Source: Peptococcaceae bacterium (GTDB lineage: Bacteria > Bacillota > Desulfotomaculia > Desulfotomaculales > Desulfocucumaceae). Taken from it: a DNA stretch of 53,972 nucleotides. Positions 18,239 through 27,687 of the stretch are shown here, in pieces (positions within the stretch are counted from its first letter, which is position 1; every line of letters starts with the position of its first letter). The translations under genes and the position numbers were made by a program. The stretch is taken from contig JAILZP010000023.1 of NCBI GenBank assembly GCA_023512435.1, positions 1-53,972 of the forward strand, read 5' to 3'. The notes beneath the pieces were generated by a model that was not told the DNA's origin, made no database searches, and saw nothing but the letters and a program-made list of their open reading frames with translations.

Positions 18239-19573
18239 ATGGCCGTTAAAGTTGGAGTAATCAGCCTGGGGTGTCCGAAGAACCTGGTGGACACAGAAAT
18301 AATGCTCGGCTTGCTGTCGGACGCCGGGTATGTCATCACGCCGGAAGCGGCGGACGCCGACGTCATGGTGATCAATACCTGCGGATTTATAACCCCGGCC
18401 AAGGAGGAAGCCGTAGGCGCCATCCTGGAGGCCGCCCGCCTGAAAGAGGAGGGGCGCCTCAAGGCCCTGCTGGTGGCGGGCTGCCTGGCCAAGCGCTACG
18501 GCGGGGAACTGCTGGCCGAAATTCCGGAGATAGACGGGGTCTTCAGCCCGGGGGAAATCGGGAGCGTGGCGATCCTGGTGGAAAAAGCCCTGGCCGGTGA
18601 ACGCCCCAAGGCTGTGGAAAGCCCGGAATACGACTACAGCCGCGTGGCTCCCCGGCTGCTGACCACCCCGGCCCACTGGGCCTATATCAAGATTGCCGAG
18701 GGGTGCAACAACCGGTGCGCGTATTGCGCCATTCCGGGGATCCGGGGGGGCTACCGCAGCAGGCCCGTCGAGGTGCTGGAGGAGGAAGCGGCCGGCCTGC
18801 TAAAGAGGGGAGTCCGGGAGATAATCCTGGTGGCCCAGGATACGACGGCGTACGGCGCGGACCTGTACGGCCGCCCCAGGCTGGCCGGACTGCTGGAGCG
18901 GCTGGCGGCCCTCGGCCCTTCCTGGATCAGGGTGATGTACTGTTACCCCACCGGCTTCACCCCCGAACTGATCAGGGTTATGGGACGGGAGGAAAATATC
19001 TGCCGCTACGTCGACCTGCCTTTGCAGCACATTAACGACGGGATCCTGAAAAAAATGAACCGGCGGGGCACTTCGGAGGACATCAGGAGGTTGATCGCCG
19101 GTCTGAGGGACTCCATACCCGGCCTGACCCTGCGCACCACTTTCATGGTGGGCTTTCCGGGGGAGGGGGAGGCCGAGTTCGAGGAGCTTTACAGGTTTGT
19201 GGAGGAGACCCGTTTTGAGAGGATGGGAGTGTTCAAGTTCAGCCCCGAAGAGGGAACCCCCGCCGCGGAAATGGCCGACACCGTTCCGGAGGAAGTGAAG
19301 GAATACCGGTACAACAGCCTGATGTCCCTGCAGAAGGAGATCTCCCGCCGGCGCAACAGCGGGAAAGTGAATACCTGCGTCCGGGTGATGGTGGACGGCA
19401 AAAGGCCGGGCCGGGGAAACCTTTATTACGGCAGGACCGAGGGTGACGCCCCTGAAATCGACGGCTCCGTCCTTTTCTCCGCCGGGCCCGGAGGGGCCGC
19501 CGCGGGGGAATTTGTCAGCGTCCGGATTACCAGGGCCTTTGATTACGGACTGCGGGGGGTGCTTGTCCGGTGA
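18239..19573 (+). CDS. rimO: Ribosomal protein S12 methylthiotransferase RimO
   Basis: Radical-SAM enzyme that adds a methylthio group to the conserved Asp of S12. The N-terminal UPF0004 domain has the three cluster cysteines Cys12, Cys48 and Cys82; the radical-SAM motif is Cys156-x3-Cys160-x2-Cys163 (EGCNNRCAYC); a TRAM domain ends the protein. The IPGIRGGYRSR context and 444-residue length fit RimO rather than MiaB. It overlaps pgsA by 4 nt. Confidence 0.95.
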   Translation: MAVKVGVISLGCPKNLVDTEIMLGLLSDAGYVITPEAADADVMVINTCGFITPAKEEAVGAILEAARLKEEGRLKALLVAGCLAKRYGGELLAEIPEIDGVFSPGEIGSVAILVEKALAGERPKAVESPEYDYSRVAPRLLTTPAHWAYIKIAEGCNNRCAYCAIPGIRGGYRSRPVEVLEEEAAGLLKRGVREIILVAQDTTAYGADLYGRPRLAGLLERLAALGPSWIRVMYCYPTGFTPELIRVMGREENICRYVDLPLQHINDGILKKMNRRGTSEDIRRLIAGLRDSIPGLTLRTTFMVGFPGEGEAEFEELYRFVEETRFERMGVFKFSPEEGTPAAEMADTVPEEVKEYRYNSLMSLQKEISRRRNSGKVNTCVRVMVDGKRPGRGNLYYGRTEGDAPEIDGSVLFSAGPGGAAAGEFVSVRITRAFDYGLRGVLVR

Positions 19574-20103
19574 ACCTGCCCAACCGGGTAACCCTGGTGC
19601 GGATCTTTCTCATCCCGCTATTCGTGGCCGTGGTTACACTAAAGGTGCCCTACGGGGACTACATCGCGGCCGTCATATTCATACTGGCCGCCAGCACCGA
19701 CGGACTTGACGGGTATATAGCCAGAAAACGAAAGCAGGTCACCAACCTGGGGAAGCTGATGGACCCCCTGGCCGACAAGCTGCTGGTGTCCGCCGCCCTC
19801 ATCGTTCTTACCGAGCTTCAGCGGATGCCTTCCTGGGTGACCCTGATCATTATCGGCCGTGAATTCGCGGTCACGGGCCTGAGGGCCCTGGCGGTGGCCG
19901 ACGGAGTGATCATCGCCGCCGGCTGGCTGGGCAAGATCAAGACGGTAACCCAGATCATCGCCATCGCGTCCCTGTTTTTTATCGGGGAATTGCCGTCCCT
20001 GCTGGTTTACTCGGCGGTGGCGGTGGCGGTATTCTTCACCCTCTGGTCGGGCTGGGACTATTTTTACCGCAGCTGGCCGGTGATCAAAAAGGACGGGTTT
20101 TAA
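19570..20103 (+). CDS. pgsA: CDP-diacylglycerol-glycerol-3-phosphate 3-phosphatidyltransferase
   Basis: Membrane enzyme that makes phosphatidylglycerophosphate, the first committed step to phosphatidylglycerol. The full CDP-alcohol phosphatidyltransferase motif is present: Asp44-x2-Asp47-Gly48-x2-Ala51-Arg52-x8-Gly61-x3-Asp65-x3-Asp69, within about four to six membrane segments. The GTG at 19570 overlaps the rimO stop (GTGA), so translation is coupled. Length (177) is normal. In many Firmicutes pgsA is followed by cinA and recA; here the catabolic island lies between them. Confidence 0.94.
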   Translation: MNLPNRVTLVRIFLIPLFVAVVTLKVPYGDYIAAVIFILAASTDGLDGYIARKRKQVTNLGKLMDPLADKLLVSAALIVLTELQRMPSWVTLIIIGREFAVTGLRALAVADGVIIAAGWLGKIKTVTQIIAIASLFFIGELPSLLVYSAVAVAVFFTLWSGWDYFYRSWPVIKKDGF

Positions 20104-20141
20104 CAGACCGGAACCGTTATGACGTCAGGGAGGAATGGTTA

Positions 20142-22049
20142 ATGAACGATTTCAAAATAGGGGTGATTTCCACCTACCCTGAGCTTTCGCAACAGATTTT
20201 AAAACTGGCCGATGAGATGAAATTGAACCTTGATCTGGAAGAGGGGATACTGGAGGAGGGGGTCGGGTACGCCCACCAGCTGGAGCGGAGGGGAGTGGAC
20301 GTGATCATCAGCAGGGGCCCCACCGGAAGAATGATCAAAAAGGCCACGACACTGCCCGTGGTTGTGATAGAGATCACCTCCTTCGACATCCTGCAGTCCC
20401 TTTATTCCGCCAAAAAAATGGGGCGGAGGATAGCCTACCTCGGCCACCGGACATTGGATTTCACCCCGGAGTTTGACAGCATCACAACCATTCTGGGGAT
20501 GGATGTTGAATGCTATCCGTACGCCAATGAATACGAAGTGAACCTGCAGATGAAAAAGATATTGAGGGATGGCATCGACGTGGTGGTCAGCACGGGCCGG
20601 TGCATATACGAAATGGCTAGGAAATCGGGGGTCAACGCCGTCCTGGTGAAGTCCGGCAAAGATGCCGTATACAGTTCCATAAAACAGGCCACGGATCTGG
20701 TCCTGAGCATCCACCGGGACCAGCAGCGTTCCGAAAGGTTCAGGTCGGTGCTGGAGCTCACCAACGACGGGATTTTAATCCTGGATGAGGAAAGGCGGGT
20801 ATCCTTCATGAACCCGTCGGCCGAGAAGCTTTTAAACGTGGATGCCGGAACGGTCCTGGGCCGGTACGCGGACGACTTGAAAAAATCCTCCGTCCTGGCG
20901 CCGCTTCTGGAAAACCAGGGCAAGTCCGTGGAAGCGTTCAAGGAGGTCGGGCAGAAACAGTTCCTGGTAAACGGCATGCCGATCAACATAAAGAACAAAG
21001 AGCAGGGCATGGTTATAACCTTCCAGAGCGCGGACAGGATCCAGGTGCTGGAGCACAACCTCCGCCGCCAGCTTTACAAGAAGGGACTGGTGGCCAGGCA
21101 CACCTTCGGGGACCTGGTGGGCAACAGCCCCCTTTTGAAAGAAGCCGTCAAGAGGGCCAAAAAATTCGCCGCCGCCGCCGCCACGGTGCTGATCTGCGGA
21201 GAAAGCGGAACCGGCAAGGAATTGTTTGCCCAGAGCATACACAACGAGAGCAACAGGCGGAAAGGCCCCTTCGTGGCGGTGAATTGCGCCGCCCTGCCTG
21301 AAAACCTGCTGGAGAGCGAACTGTTCGGCTACGAGGAAGGGGCTTTCACCGGCGCCAAAAAGGGCGGCAAAAGCGGCCTGTTCGAGATGGCTCACGGGGG
21401 CACCATTTTTCTCGACGAAATCGGCGAAATGACCCTGCCGGTCCAGGCCCGCCTGCTGCGCGTGCTGCAGGAACGGGAGATCATGAGGCTGGGCAGCGAC
21501 CGGGTTATCCCGGTTGACGTCAGGATAATAGCGGCCACCAACTACAACCTGGCCCTGGAGGTAAAAAAAGGCAAGTTCAGGAACGATCTGTATCACCGCC
21601 TGGAGGTGCTGAACCTGGACATCCCTCCCCTGCGGGCCAGAAAAGAGGATATCAGGGTGCTGGCCAGGCATTTCGTGAAGCAGTTCAGCCTGCAGGAAAG
21701 GAAGCCGGTGCCTCCCCTGCCGGTCCAGGCCCTGGAGAAGCTGGAAAAGTACGACTGGCCGGGCAACGTCAGGGAGCTTCAGAACATTATCCAGAAATAC
21801 GTGCTGCTGATCGAGGAAGGGCAGAATCCCGACGAACTTATTGCCAGGCTAATCGGTGAAAAGGCGAGGAGGGCATGCAGCGTCCAGGCCGGGGATGAAA
21901 ACACAATCACCCTGAAGATCGGAAACCTGGAGGAGATGGAGATGGAAATCATCGGGTACCTCCAGTCTTCCGGGTACAGCACCAAGGAGATAGCAAGGCT
22001 CTTGGGCACCAGCCGGACCACGCTGTGGAGGAAGGTGAAAACCAAATAA
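20142..22049 (+). CDS. PrpR-type sigma-54-dependent transcriptional activator
   Basis: A 635-residue enhancer-binding protein. The N-terminal PrpR_N domain (about 1-195) is the sensor type found in propionate-catabolism regulators; a PAS domain follows (about 200-310); the AAA+ domain has Walker A GESGTGKE (353-360), the sigma-54-contacting GAFTGA loop (400-405), and Walker B around [11 protein letters not shown]; a Fis-type helix-turn-helix ends the protein ([20 protein letters not shown]). It sits just upstream of a sigma-54 promoter, and matching upstream elements precede both that promoter and the one at 29242. It therefore probably activates both operons. The ligand is unknown; an acyl-CoA or organic-acid intermediate is a reasonable guess. 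Confidence 0.94.
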   Translation: MNDFKIGVISTYPELSQQILKLADEMKLNLDLEEGILEEGVGYAHQLERRGVDVIISRGPTGRMIKKATTLPVVVIEITSFDILQSLYSAKKMGRRIAYLGHRTLDFTPEFDSITTILGMDVECYPYANEYEVNLQMKKILRDGIDVVVSTGRCIYEMARKSGVNAVLVKSGKDAVYSSIKQATDLVLSIHRDQQRSERFRSVLELTNDGILILDEERRVSFMNPSAEKLLNVDAGTVLGRYADDLKKSSVLAPLLENQGKSVEAFKEVGQKQFLVNGMPINIKNKEQGMVITFQSADRIQVLEHNLRRQLYKKGLVARHTFGDLVGNSPLLKEAVKRAKKFAAAAATVLICGESGTGKELFAQSIHNESNRRKGPFVAVNCAALPENLLESELFGYEEGAFTGAKKGGKSGLFEMAHGGTIFLDEIGEMTLPVQARLLRVLQEREIMRLGSDRVIPVDVRIIAATNYNLALEVKKGKFRNDLYHRLEVLNLDIPPLRARKEDIRVLARHFVKQFSLQERKPVPPLPVQALEKLEKYDWPGNVRELQNIIQKYVLLIEEGQNPDELIARLIGEKARRACSVQAGDENTITLKIGNLEEMEMEIIGYLQSSGYSTKEIARLLGTSRTTLWRKVKTK

Positions 22050-22060
22050 CAGTTTCGTTT

Positions 22061-22085
22061 GGTAACAGGGGGGTTGCAATTTGAA
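22061..22085 (+). promoter_or_regulatory. Candidate activator-binding site 1
   Basis: A 25-bp element beginning GGTAACAGGGGGGTTGCA and ending TTTGAA. It matches 20 of 25 positions of the element at 29119 and lies about 100 bp before the -12 box of the promoter at 22162, a normal distance for an enhancer-binding protein. The inverted-repeat character is weaker than in the second copy. Confidence 0.65.
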
Positions 22086-22161
22086 CCCTCCTTTTTGGTC
22101 AATAAATTTTCTATACCCAATTTTCTGAGAGTTATCAACAATTCTTTTTTTTAGAATAAGA

Positions 22162-22177
22162 TGGCATGCTATTTGCT
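22162..22177 (+). promoter_or_regulatory. Sigma-54 promoter of the CoA-transferase/TRAP operon
   Basis: TGGCAT, 5 nt, TTGCT: the GG and GC dinucleotides are in the invariant -24/-12 spacing. The downstream sequence TTGCTTGT is identical to that of the promoter at 29242. The transcript would start about 45 nt before the CoA-transferase gene. Confidence 0.85.
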
Positions 22178-22235
22178 TGTTTTATTGGGGTTGACGGTAT
22201 AAAGGGACAAATCAGCTGAAGGGAATGGTCGGATT

Positions 22236-23585
22236 ATGGGTGACCTGCTGGAGATGTACAGGAGCAAGGTTATTTCCGCCGATGAGGCGGCCGGGAAGGT
22301 GAAGCCGGGCGACTGGGTTTTTTACAGCCATTTTGCCATGGTGCCCCGGGTCCTGGACGAGGCCCTGGCAAAAAGGGCCGGAGAACTTACCGGCGTCAAG
22401 GTGAGAAGCGTTTGCGCCGTTAGGCCCGTCAAAATAGTTCAGGCCGACCCGGAAAAAAAATCTTTTACCTATCACAGCGGCTTTTTCGGGCATGAGGACA
22501 GGAAGCTTGGGGACAAGGGCCTTTGCTATTACATCAGCTCAAATTACGGTGAATCCCCGGCCATCCTCCGCGAAGGGCACGCCGCCCCGCCGGATGTGGC
22601 CATGATCAGCACAACGCCCATGGATGAACGCGGCTTCTTCAATTTCAGCGTTTCCTGTTCTTATGCCCGGGCTATATGCGAAAAGGCGGGCACCGTCATC
22701 CTGGAAATCAACCGGAACGCCCCCCGCTGCCTGGGAGGAGTCCAGGAGTCCGTGCATATTTCGGAAGTGGATTACATCGTGGAGGGCGATAACGAACCGC
22801 TTTTTACCCTGCCGGAGGTGACCCCCACCGAAGAGGACAGAAAGATAGCGCTTCTGGTGGCCGAGGAAATCGAGGACGGCTGCTGCCTTCAACTTGGCAT
22901 CGGCGGCATGCCCAACACCATCGGAAGGCTGATCGCCGATTCCGACCTGAAGGACCTGGGTGTGCACAGCGAGATGATGACGGACGCTTTCATGGAGCTG
23001 TTTGAGAAGGGGAAGATCACCGGGGCCAGGAAGAGCATCGACAGGTACAAAATGACGTACACATTTGCCCTGGGATCCCAGAGGCTTTATGACTTTTTGC
23101 ACAACAACCCCGCCTGCGCCACCTACCCGGTGGACATCACCAACTCGGTGGCCCGCATTGCCCGGAACGACAAGCAGATCGCCATCAACAACGCCATTGA
23201 AATCGACCTGTACGGGCAAATCTGCTCGGAGTCGGCCGGGTTCCGGCAGATATCCGGCACTGGCGGGCAGCTGGAGTTCACCCTGGGCGCTGCTTGCTCC
23301 AGGGGAGGAAAGGCCTTCATCTGCCTGCGTTCAACCACCACCGACAAGGAAGGCCGGCGTGTTTCCAGGATCGTCCCCCATATCCGCCCGGGGGGAATAG
23401 TGACCGTGCCCAGGACCGCGGCCTTTTACGTGGTAACCGAGTACGGGAAGGCAAACCTGAAGGGAAAGCCGACCTGGCAGAGGGCGGAAATGCTGATTAA
23501 CCTGGCTCATCCGGATTACCGGGACGAACTGGTGAGGCAGGCCGAAAAAATGGGCATCTGGACCAAAACCAACAAGCGGTTATAA
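22236..23585 (+). CDS. Acetyl-CoA hydrolase/transferase family CoA-transferase (Cat2/4-hydroxybutyrate type)
   Basis: A 449-residue class I CoA-transferase of the single-chain 4-hydroxybutyrate / butyryl-CoA:acetate type. The catalytic Glu is Glu246 in LGVHSEMMTDAF, aligned with Glu238 of the characterised 4-hydroxybutyrate CoA-transferase. The glycine-rich oxyanion segment GIGGMPNTIG precedes it, and SESAGFRQISGTGGQ follows. It would move CoA between acetyl-CoA (or another donor) and an organic acid, activating the acid for beta-oxidation or releasing a product. It is the first gene after the sigma-54 promoter. The acid is not known. Confidence 0.9.
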   Translation: MGDLLEMYRSKVISADEAAGKVKPGDWVFYSHFAMVPRVLDEALAKRAGELTGVKVRSVCAVRPVKIVQADPEKKSFTYHSGFFGHEDRKLGDKGLCYYISSNYGESPAILREGHAAPPDVAMISTTPMDERGFFNFSVSCSYARAICEKAGTVILEINRNAPRCLGGVQESVHISEVDYIVEGDNEPLFTLPEVTPTEEDRKIALLVAEEIEDGCCLQLGIGGMPNTIGRLIADSDLKDLGVHSEMMTDAFMELFEKGKITGARKSIDRYKMTYTFALGSQRLYDFLHNNPACATYPVDITNSVARIARNDKQIAINNAIEIDLYGQICSESAGFRQISGTGGQLEFTLGAACSRGGKAFICLRSTTTDKEGRRVSRIVPHIRPGGIVTVPRTAAFYVVTEYGKANLKGKPTWQRAEMLINLAHPDYRDELVRQAEKMGIWTKTNKRL

Positions 23586-23733
23586 GCAGGCCCGGTTTTG
23601 ACCGCCTGCGGGTTCAGCCTTATTATCCAGGCGTTCCGAAGGGGTGATGCCATGCCGGTAATTTAGTCCACGGGGACTGCTGTTCCCGCTTTGTTGCTGT
23701 CAACCATAGAATTATTGGGAAAGGAGCATGGAA

Positions 23734-24837
23734 ATGCTGAAGAGGTTTTTGTTTTTTGCCGTTCTGATCCTGTCTGCGGCCACGCTGTTAACCTCGTGCG
23801 GGGGCAAAAAGGAGGCCAAGGACGCCAAGCCGGCGGACACCGGCAAGACCTACACCCTCAATTTGAACTGCACTTACCCTCCGCCCAAGTATGAGTGGGA
23901 ATCCAAGTACATCGCCAACGACAAGTTTGCCAAGCGCGTCGAAGAAGCCACCAACGGAAGGGTCAAGGTCAAGGTCTTTTACAACAACCAGCTGGCTCCC
24001 CAGTCCCAGGGTCTGGACGCCCTGAAGAAGGACGTGATCCAGCTGGAGAGCGCCACCGCTTACTGGGGAGGAACCATCCCCGAGACCGAGTTTGTGTTCC
24101 TGCCCTTCTGGAGCAAGGGCCACGCCCACGCCATGCACGTGGTCCGGGAAACAAAGATAGGGGAGATCATGGACAAGGCCTACCAGAAGCATGGGGCGAA
24201 GATACTGTTCTACTGGCCGGTCAGCATCGAGGGCCTGATTACCAAGAAGCCCGTCGCCAAGTTTGAGGACATAAAGGGCATGAAAATAAGGACGGCATCG
24301 TCCCTGTGGCCGAGCTGGTACCAGAAGATGGGCGTGGCTCCCATCAACATAGCGGCCAACGAGCAGTACGAGGCCCTGATGCGGGGGACCATGGACGGCA
24401 GCATTTACGTCCTGTACTCCATCGACACCTACAAGTTCTACGAGGTGGCCAAAAACATAACCCTGCCGGGCTTCGTGGACCCCTTCCTCTGCTACGTCCT
24501 GGTAAGCACCAAGACCTGGGACTCCCTGCCCGACGACCTCAAAAAGACCATCGAGCAGGTGGCCCTGGAAATAGAGAAGGAGTCAGTCAAAGGATCCGAG
24601 AGGCTGACCGACTCCATCCTGGAGCTGTGCAATCAGCACGGGGTGACCGTGAACAAGCTTACCAAGCAGGAGTTCGAGAAGTTCAGGCAGTCGGCCATGC
24701 CGCTGTGGGATGAGTTCGCCGCCAAGTCCCCGGACTGCGCCGAGATGGTCAGGATAATCAAGGAAGACCTTAAGAAGTGGGAGGAAACCAATCCCGATTC
24801 CAAGCAGTGGGAAGAAAGGTGGCTGGCCAAATCATAA
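23734..24837 (+). CDS. dctP: TRAP transporter solute-binding lipoprotein DctP
   Basis: Extracytoplasmic receptor of a TRAP carboxylate transporter. The N-terminal signal ends in a lipobox, LLTSC, followed by GGKKEAKD, so it is lipid-anchored outside the membrane, as expected in a Gram-positive. The DctP fold is recognisable (AKRVEEATNGRVKVKVF; KGMKIRTASSLWPSWYQKMG). ATG 23734 is preferred over 23728 because AAGGAG at 23721-23726 is 7 nt upstream of it. It is followed by a strong hairpin and then dctQ. The ligand is probably a monocarboxylate or other organic acid, given the neighbouring CoA-transferases. Confidence 0.92.
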   Translation: MLKRFLFFAVLILSAATLLTSCGGKKEAKDAKPADTGKTYTLNLNCTYPPPKYEWESKYIANDKFAKRVEEATNGRVKVKVFYNNQLAPQSQGLDALKKDVIQLESATAYWGGTIPETEFVFLPFWSKGHAHAMHVVRETKIGEIMDKAYQKHGAKILFYWPVSIEGLITKKPVAKFEDIKGMKIRTASSLWPSWYQKMGVAPINIAANEQYEALMRGTMDGSIYVLYSIDTYKFYEVAKNITLPGFVDPFLCYVLVSTKTWDSLPDDLKKTIEQVALEIEKESVKGSERLTDSILELCNQHGVTVNKLTKQEFEKFRQSAMPLWDEFAAKSPDCAEMVRIIKEDLKKWEETNPDSKQWEERWLAKS

Positions 24838-24845
24838 AAAAACGG

Positions 24846-24880
24846 GCGCCTGACGGGGGACATCTCCCCCGTCAGGGCGC
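24846..24880 (+). promoter_or_regulatory. Strong intercistronic hairpin between dctP and dctQ
   Basis: GCGCCTGACGGGGGA pairs with TCCCCCGTCAGGGCGC (one bulge) around a 3-4-nt loop. No T-run follows, so it is not a classical terminator. It probably stabilises the dctP mRNA 3' end or partly blocks read-through, giving more receptor than membrane subunits. Confidence 0.75.
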
Positions 24881-24897
24881 GAAACGGGGGTTTAGCC

Positions 24898-25413
24898 GTG
24901 CAGTTGTTTGAGAGGCTGATCTCAAAAATAAATGAGGGTATGATGTGGGTGGCGGGCGCCATGATCCTGGTGATGGGCTTTTCCACCACCGCCGATGTGG
25001 TCATGCGGGCGGTATTCAACAAGCCCATTGTCTGGGCCTTCGACCTGAGCTGTTATTTAAGCGCCGCCGCCGCCCTCCTGGCCGGAGGGTACGGCCTCCT
25101 GGCGGACAGGCACGTCAAGGTGGATGTTGTTTACGACCGTTTTTCCCCGCGCACCAGGGCCGTCGTGGATGTCCTCACCTCTTTCCTGTTTTTCCTGTTC
25201 TGTTACGTGCTTGTCAACATGGGACTGGAGACGGCCCTGGAATCGCTGGAGTCCGGGGCCACCGCCGGGAATGTTCTGAACCCCCCGCTTTTCATACCGC
25301 AGATGCTGCTGCCGGCGGGAGGGCTGCTTCTGGGGCTGCAGGGGGTCTGTCTCCTGGTAAAAAACATCAAGACCGCCATTGGATTTGCGGATAGAGGGGG
25401 GATCAACAGCTGA
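24898..25413 (+). CDS. dctQ: TRAP transporter small membrane subunit DctQ
   Basis: A 171-residue protein with four predicted membrane helices (about 15-35, 48-68, 92-112, 133-155) and the DctQ-family DVVMRAVFNKPIVWAFDLSCYL region. Together with DctM it forms the sodium- or proton-driven TRAP membrane unit. The GTG at 24898 follows GGGGG. Its TGA overlaps the dctM ATG (TGATG). Confidence 0.9.
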   Translation: MQLFERLISKINEGMMWVAGAMILVMGFSTTADVVMRAVFNKPIVWAFDLSCYLSAAAALLAGGYGLLADRHVKVDVVYDRFSPRTRAVVDVLTSFLFFLFCYVLVNMGLETALESLESGATAGNVLNPPLFIPQMLLPAGGLLLGLQGVCLLVKNIKTAIGFADRGGINS

Positions 25414-26729
25414 TGGATCCTTGGCTTTTAGGGATTATTCTTCTGGGAGCGATGCTCCTGTTTCTGGCCCTCGGGGTTCCGGTGGCCTTCACCCTGGGCG
25501 GACTTTCCCTGGCCATCGGCTATTTCGTCTGGGGGGGCACCGGGGGATTTTACGCCGTAACCCTGGGTTCCCTGGGCAAGATTTCAGAATTCACCCTCAC
25601 CGCTATCCCCCTGTTCCTGCTCATGGCGGCGGTGCTCCAGTTCAGCGGGCTGGCCGACGACATGTACGAGATGGTTTACCGCTGGATGGGGAGCATCAAG
25701 GGGGGGCTGGCCATAGGAAGCATAATCATTTCGGCCATTTTCGCCGCCATGGTGGGCATCAGCACGGTGGCCACCGCCACCCTGGGCCTCACCGCCCTGC
25801 CCTCCATGATCAAAAGGGGCTACAACAAGAAGCTGGCGGCCGGTGCCATCTGCGCCGGGGGCGCCCTGGGGATCATCATCCCGCCCAGCGTGATCATGAT
25901 CATATACGCCAGTGAGGCCGAGGTGTCCGCGGGCCAGATGTTTTTCGGCGGGATCGTACCCGGAGTGCTGATGGCCCTGATTTACATCATTTATATCGCC
26001 GTCCGCTGCGCCCGCAACCCCGCCGACGGTCCGCCCATCCCGCCCGAGGAGAGGTTCAACCTGGCCCAGAAGTTGGAGTCCCTAAGGGCGGTGGCCCTGC
26101 CCATATTGATCATATTCCTGGTCCTGGGGGTCATCTACCTGGGCCTGGCCACGCCCACCGAGGCCGCCGCCATCGGGCTGGTGGGTTCTCTTGTCTGCGC
26201 TTTGACCAAGCGCCAGCTGACATTGGGGAACCTGAAGAAAATGTTTGTCATGGGCGTGGGAGTGAACGCCATGGTGTTCTGGATCATCATCGGGGCGGTG
26301 GCCTACTCCCGCCTGGTCACCATGTCCGGGACCGGGGAGTGGTTCAGCAGCCTGGTGACCGGCCTGGAGGTCAACCGCTGGCTGGTGCTGCTGGGCATGC
26401 AGGCCGTCTTCTTCGTCCTGGGGATGCTCCTGGATCCGGCCGGGATCATTCTAATTACCGGGCCCTTCTTCCTGCCGGTGATCACCGCCCTGGGCTTCGA
26501 CCCCCTGTGGTACGGGATACTGTTCGTGATCAACATGAACATGGCCTACCTCACCCCTCCCTTCGGCTTCAACCTTTTCGTGATCAAGGGCGTGGCGGCG
26601 TCGGAACTGACCATAGGCGACATCTACAAGGCCGTCTGGCCCTTCGTGGGGCTTCAGGCCATAGCCTTGCTGCTGGTTGTAATCTTTCCCAGGCTGGTCA
26701 CCTGGCTGCCCGGCCTGATGATCAAGTGA
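25413..26729 (+). CDS. dctM: TRAP transporter large membrane subunit DctM
   Basis: A 438-residue polytopic membrane protein (about 11-12 helices), the ion-coupled permease of the TRAP system. Family segments include LGVPVAFTLGGLSLAIGY, SAIFAAMVGISTVATAT, GGALGIIIPPSVIMIIYA and, near the end, LTPPFGFNLFVIKGVA. It overlaps dctQ by 1 nt and is followed after 37 nt by the two-subunit CoA-transferase with no terminator, so transporter and CoA-transferase are probably on one transcript. Confidence 0.94.
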   Translation: MDPWLLGIILLGAMLLFLALGVPVAFTLGGLSLAIGYFVWGGTGGFYAVTLGSLGKISEFTLTAIPLFLLMAAVLQFSGLADDMYEMVYRWMGSIKGGLAIGSIIISAIFAAMVGISTVATATLGLTALPSMIKRGYNKKLAAGAICAGGALGIIIPPSVIMIIYASEAEVSAGQMFFGGIVPGVLMALIYIIYIAVRCARNPADGPPIPPEERFNLAQKLESLRAVALPILIIFLVLGVIYLGLATPTEAAAIGLVGSLVCALTKRQLTLGNLKKMFVMGVGVNAMVFWIIIGAVAYSRLVTMSGTGEWFSSLVTGLEVNRWLVLLGMQAVFFVLGMLLDPAGIILITGPFFLPVITALGFDPLWYGILFVINMNMAYLTPPFGFNLFVIKGVAASELTIGDIYKAVWPFVGLQAIALLLVVIFPRLVTWLPGLMIK

Positions 26730-26766
26730 CCGGCAGACAATTGCGGGAGGAGGCGCAAGATCAGCT

Positions 26767-27681
26767 GTGAACAAGGTAACGACCCTGCCGGAGGCGGTGC
26801 GGGAACTGGTCCGGGACGGCGACACGGTTTCCTTCGGGGGTATTCTTTCCCGGGAGCCGGTGGCCTGCACCTACGAGCTGATCAGGCAGAACAAAAAGGA
26901 CCTCACCGTCATCGTGGACAGCCGCGACGAGACGGTGGAGCACCTGCTGGGCGCGGGACTGGTCAAAAAGCTGGAGTCCGCCTATGTCTGGGTGGGGGTG
27001 ATCGGCAGCGGGCTGCATTTCAGGAGGGCGGTGGAAAAGGGGATCCCCCGCCGCGTGGAGGTGGAGGACTACTCCAACCTGGCCATCGGCATGAGGTTCC
27101 TGGCCGGCGCCCTGGGCGTCCCGTACATGCCCCTGCGGTCCATGATGGGATCCGACATACCGGAATACAACCCGAGGATCAAGATCACCGAAGACCCGTA
27201 CGGCGGCGAAAAGGTGGCCCTGGTGCCGGCGGCCAACCCCGACGTGGCCTTTATCCACGTCCAGCGGGCCGACAAAATGGGCAACTGCCAGATCTGGGGC
27301 ATGCTGGGAAACGACATAAACATCGCCAGGGCGGCCAGAAAGGTAGTGGTCACCTGCGAGGAGATTGTCCCCACCTCGGAAATCAGAAAAATACCGAACA
27401 TGACCCAGATCCCATTCTACTGCGTGGACGCAGTGGTGGAGCTTCCCTTCGGGGCGCACCCCCTGGGGGTGGCGGGCTGCTACTGGATAGACACTCCCTT
27501 TAGAAAAGAGTGGCTGGCGGCATCCCAAACGCACGAGGGATTCAGGGCCTGGCTGGAGGAGTGGGTGCTCAGCTGGGAAACCCACGAGGAATACCTGCGC
27601 AAGCTTGGCCCCGACCGGCTGGCCGGCCTGCGGAAAATGGAGCTGGACAACTTCAGGATTCCCAAAATAGTTGGCTGTTAG
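26767..27681 (+). CDS. CoA-transferase alpha subunit, glutaconate-CoA-transferase (GctA) type
   Basis: A 304-residue class I CoA-transferase subunit A. It starts TLPEAVRELVRDGDTVSFGG and has the later FIHVQRADKMGNCQIWG and AAR-KVVVTCEEIVPT regions seen in GctA and related subunits. The GTG at 26767 follows GGGAGGAGG at moderate spacing. The beta subunit follows after 6 nt. The substrate is likely the acid imported by the TRAP system or an intermediate of its breakdown, which is inference. Confidence 0.88.
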   Translation: MNKVTTLPEAVRELVRDGDTVSFGGILSREPVACTYELIRQNKKDLTVIVDSRDETVEHLLGAGLVKKLESAYVWVGVIGSGLHFRRAVEKGIPRRVEVEDYSNLAIGMRFLAGALGVPYMPLRSMMGSDIPEYNPRIKITEDPYGGEKVALVPAANPDVAFIHVQRADKMGNCQIWGMLGNDINIARAARKVVVTCEEIVPTSEIRKIPNMTQIPFYCVDAVVELPFGAHPLGVAGCYWIDTPFRKEWLAASQTHEGFRAWLEEWVLSWETHEEYLRKLGPDRLAGLRKMELDNFRIPKIVGC

Positions 27682-27687
27682 GAAGGG

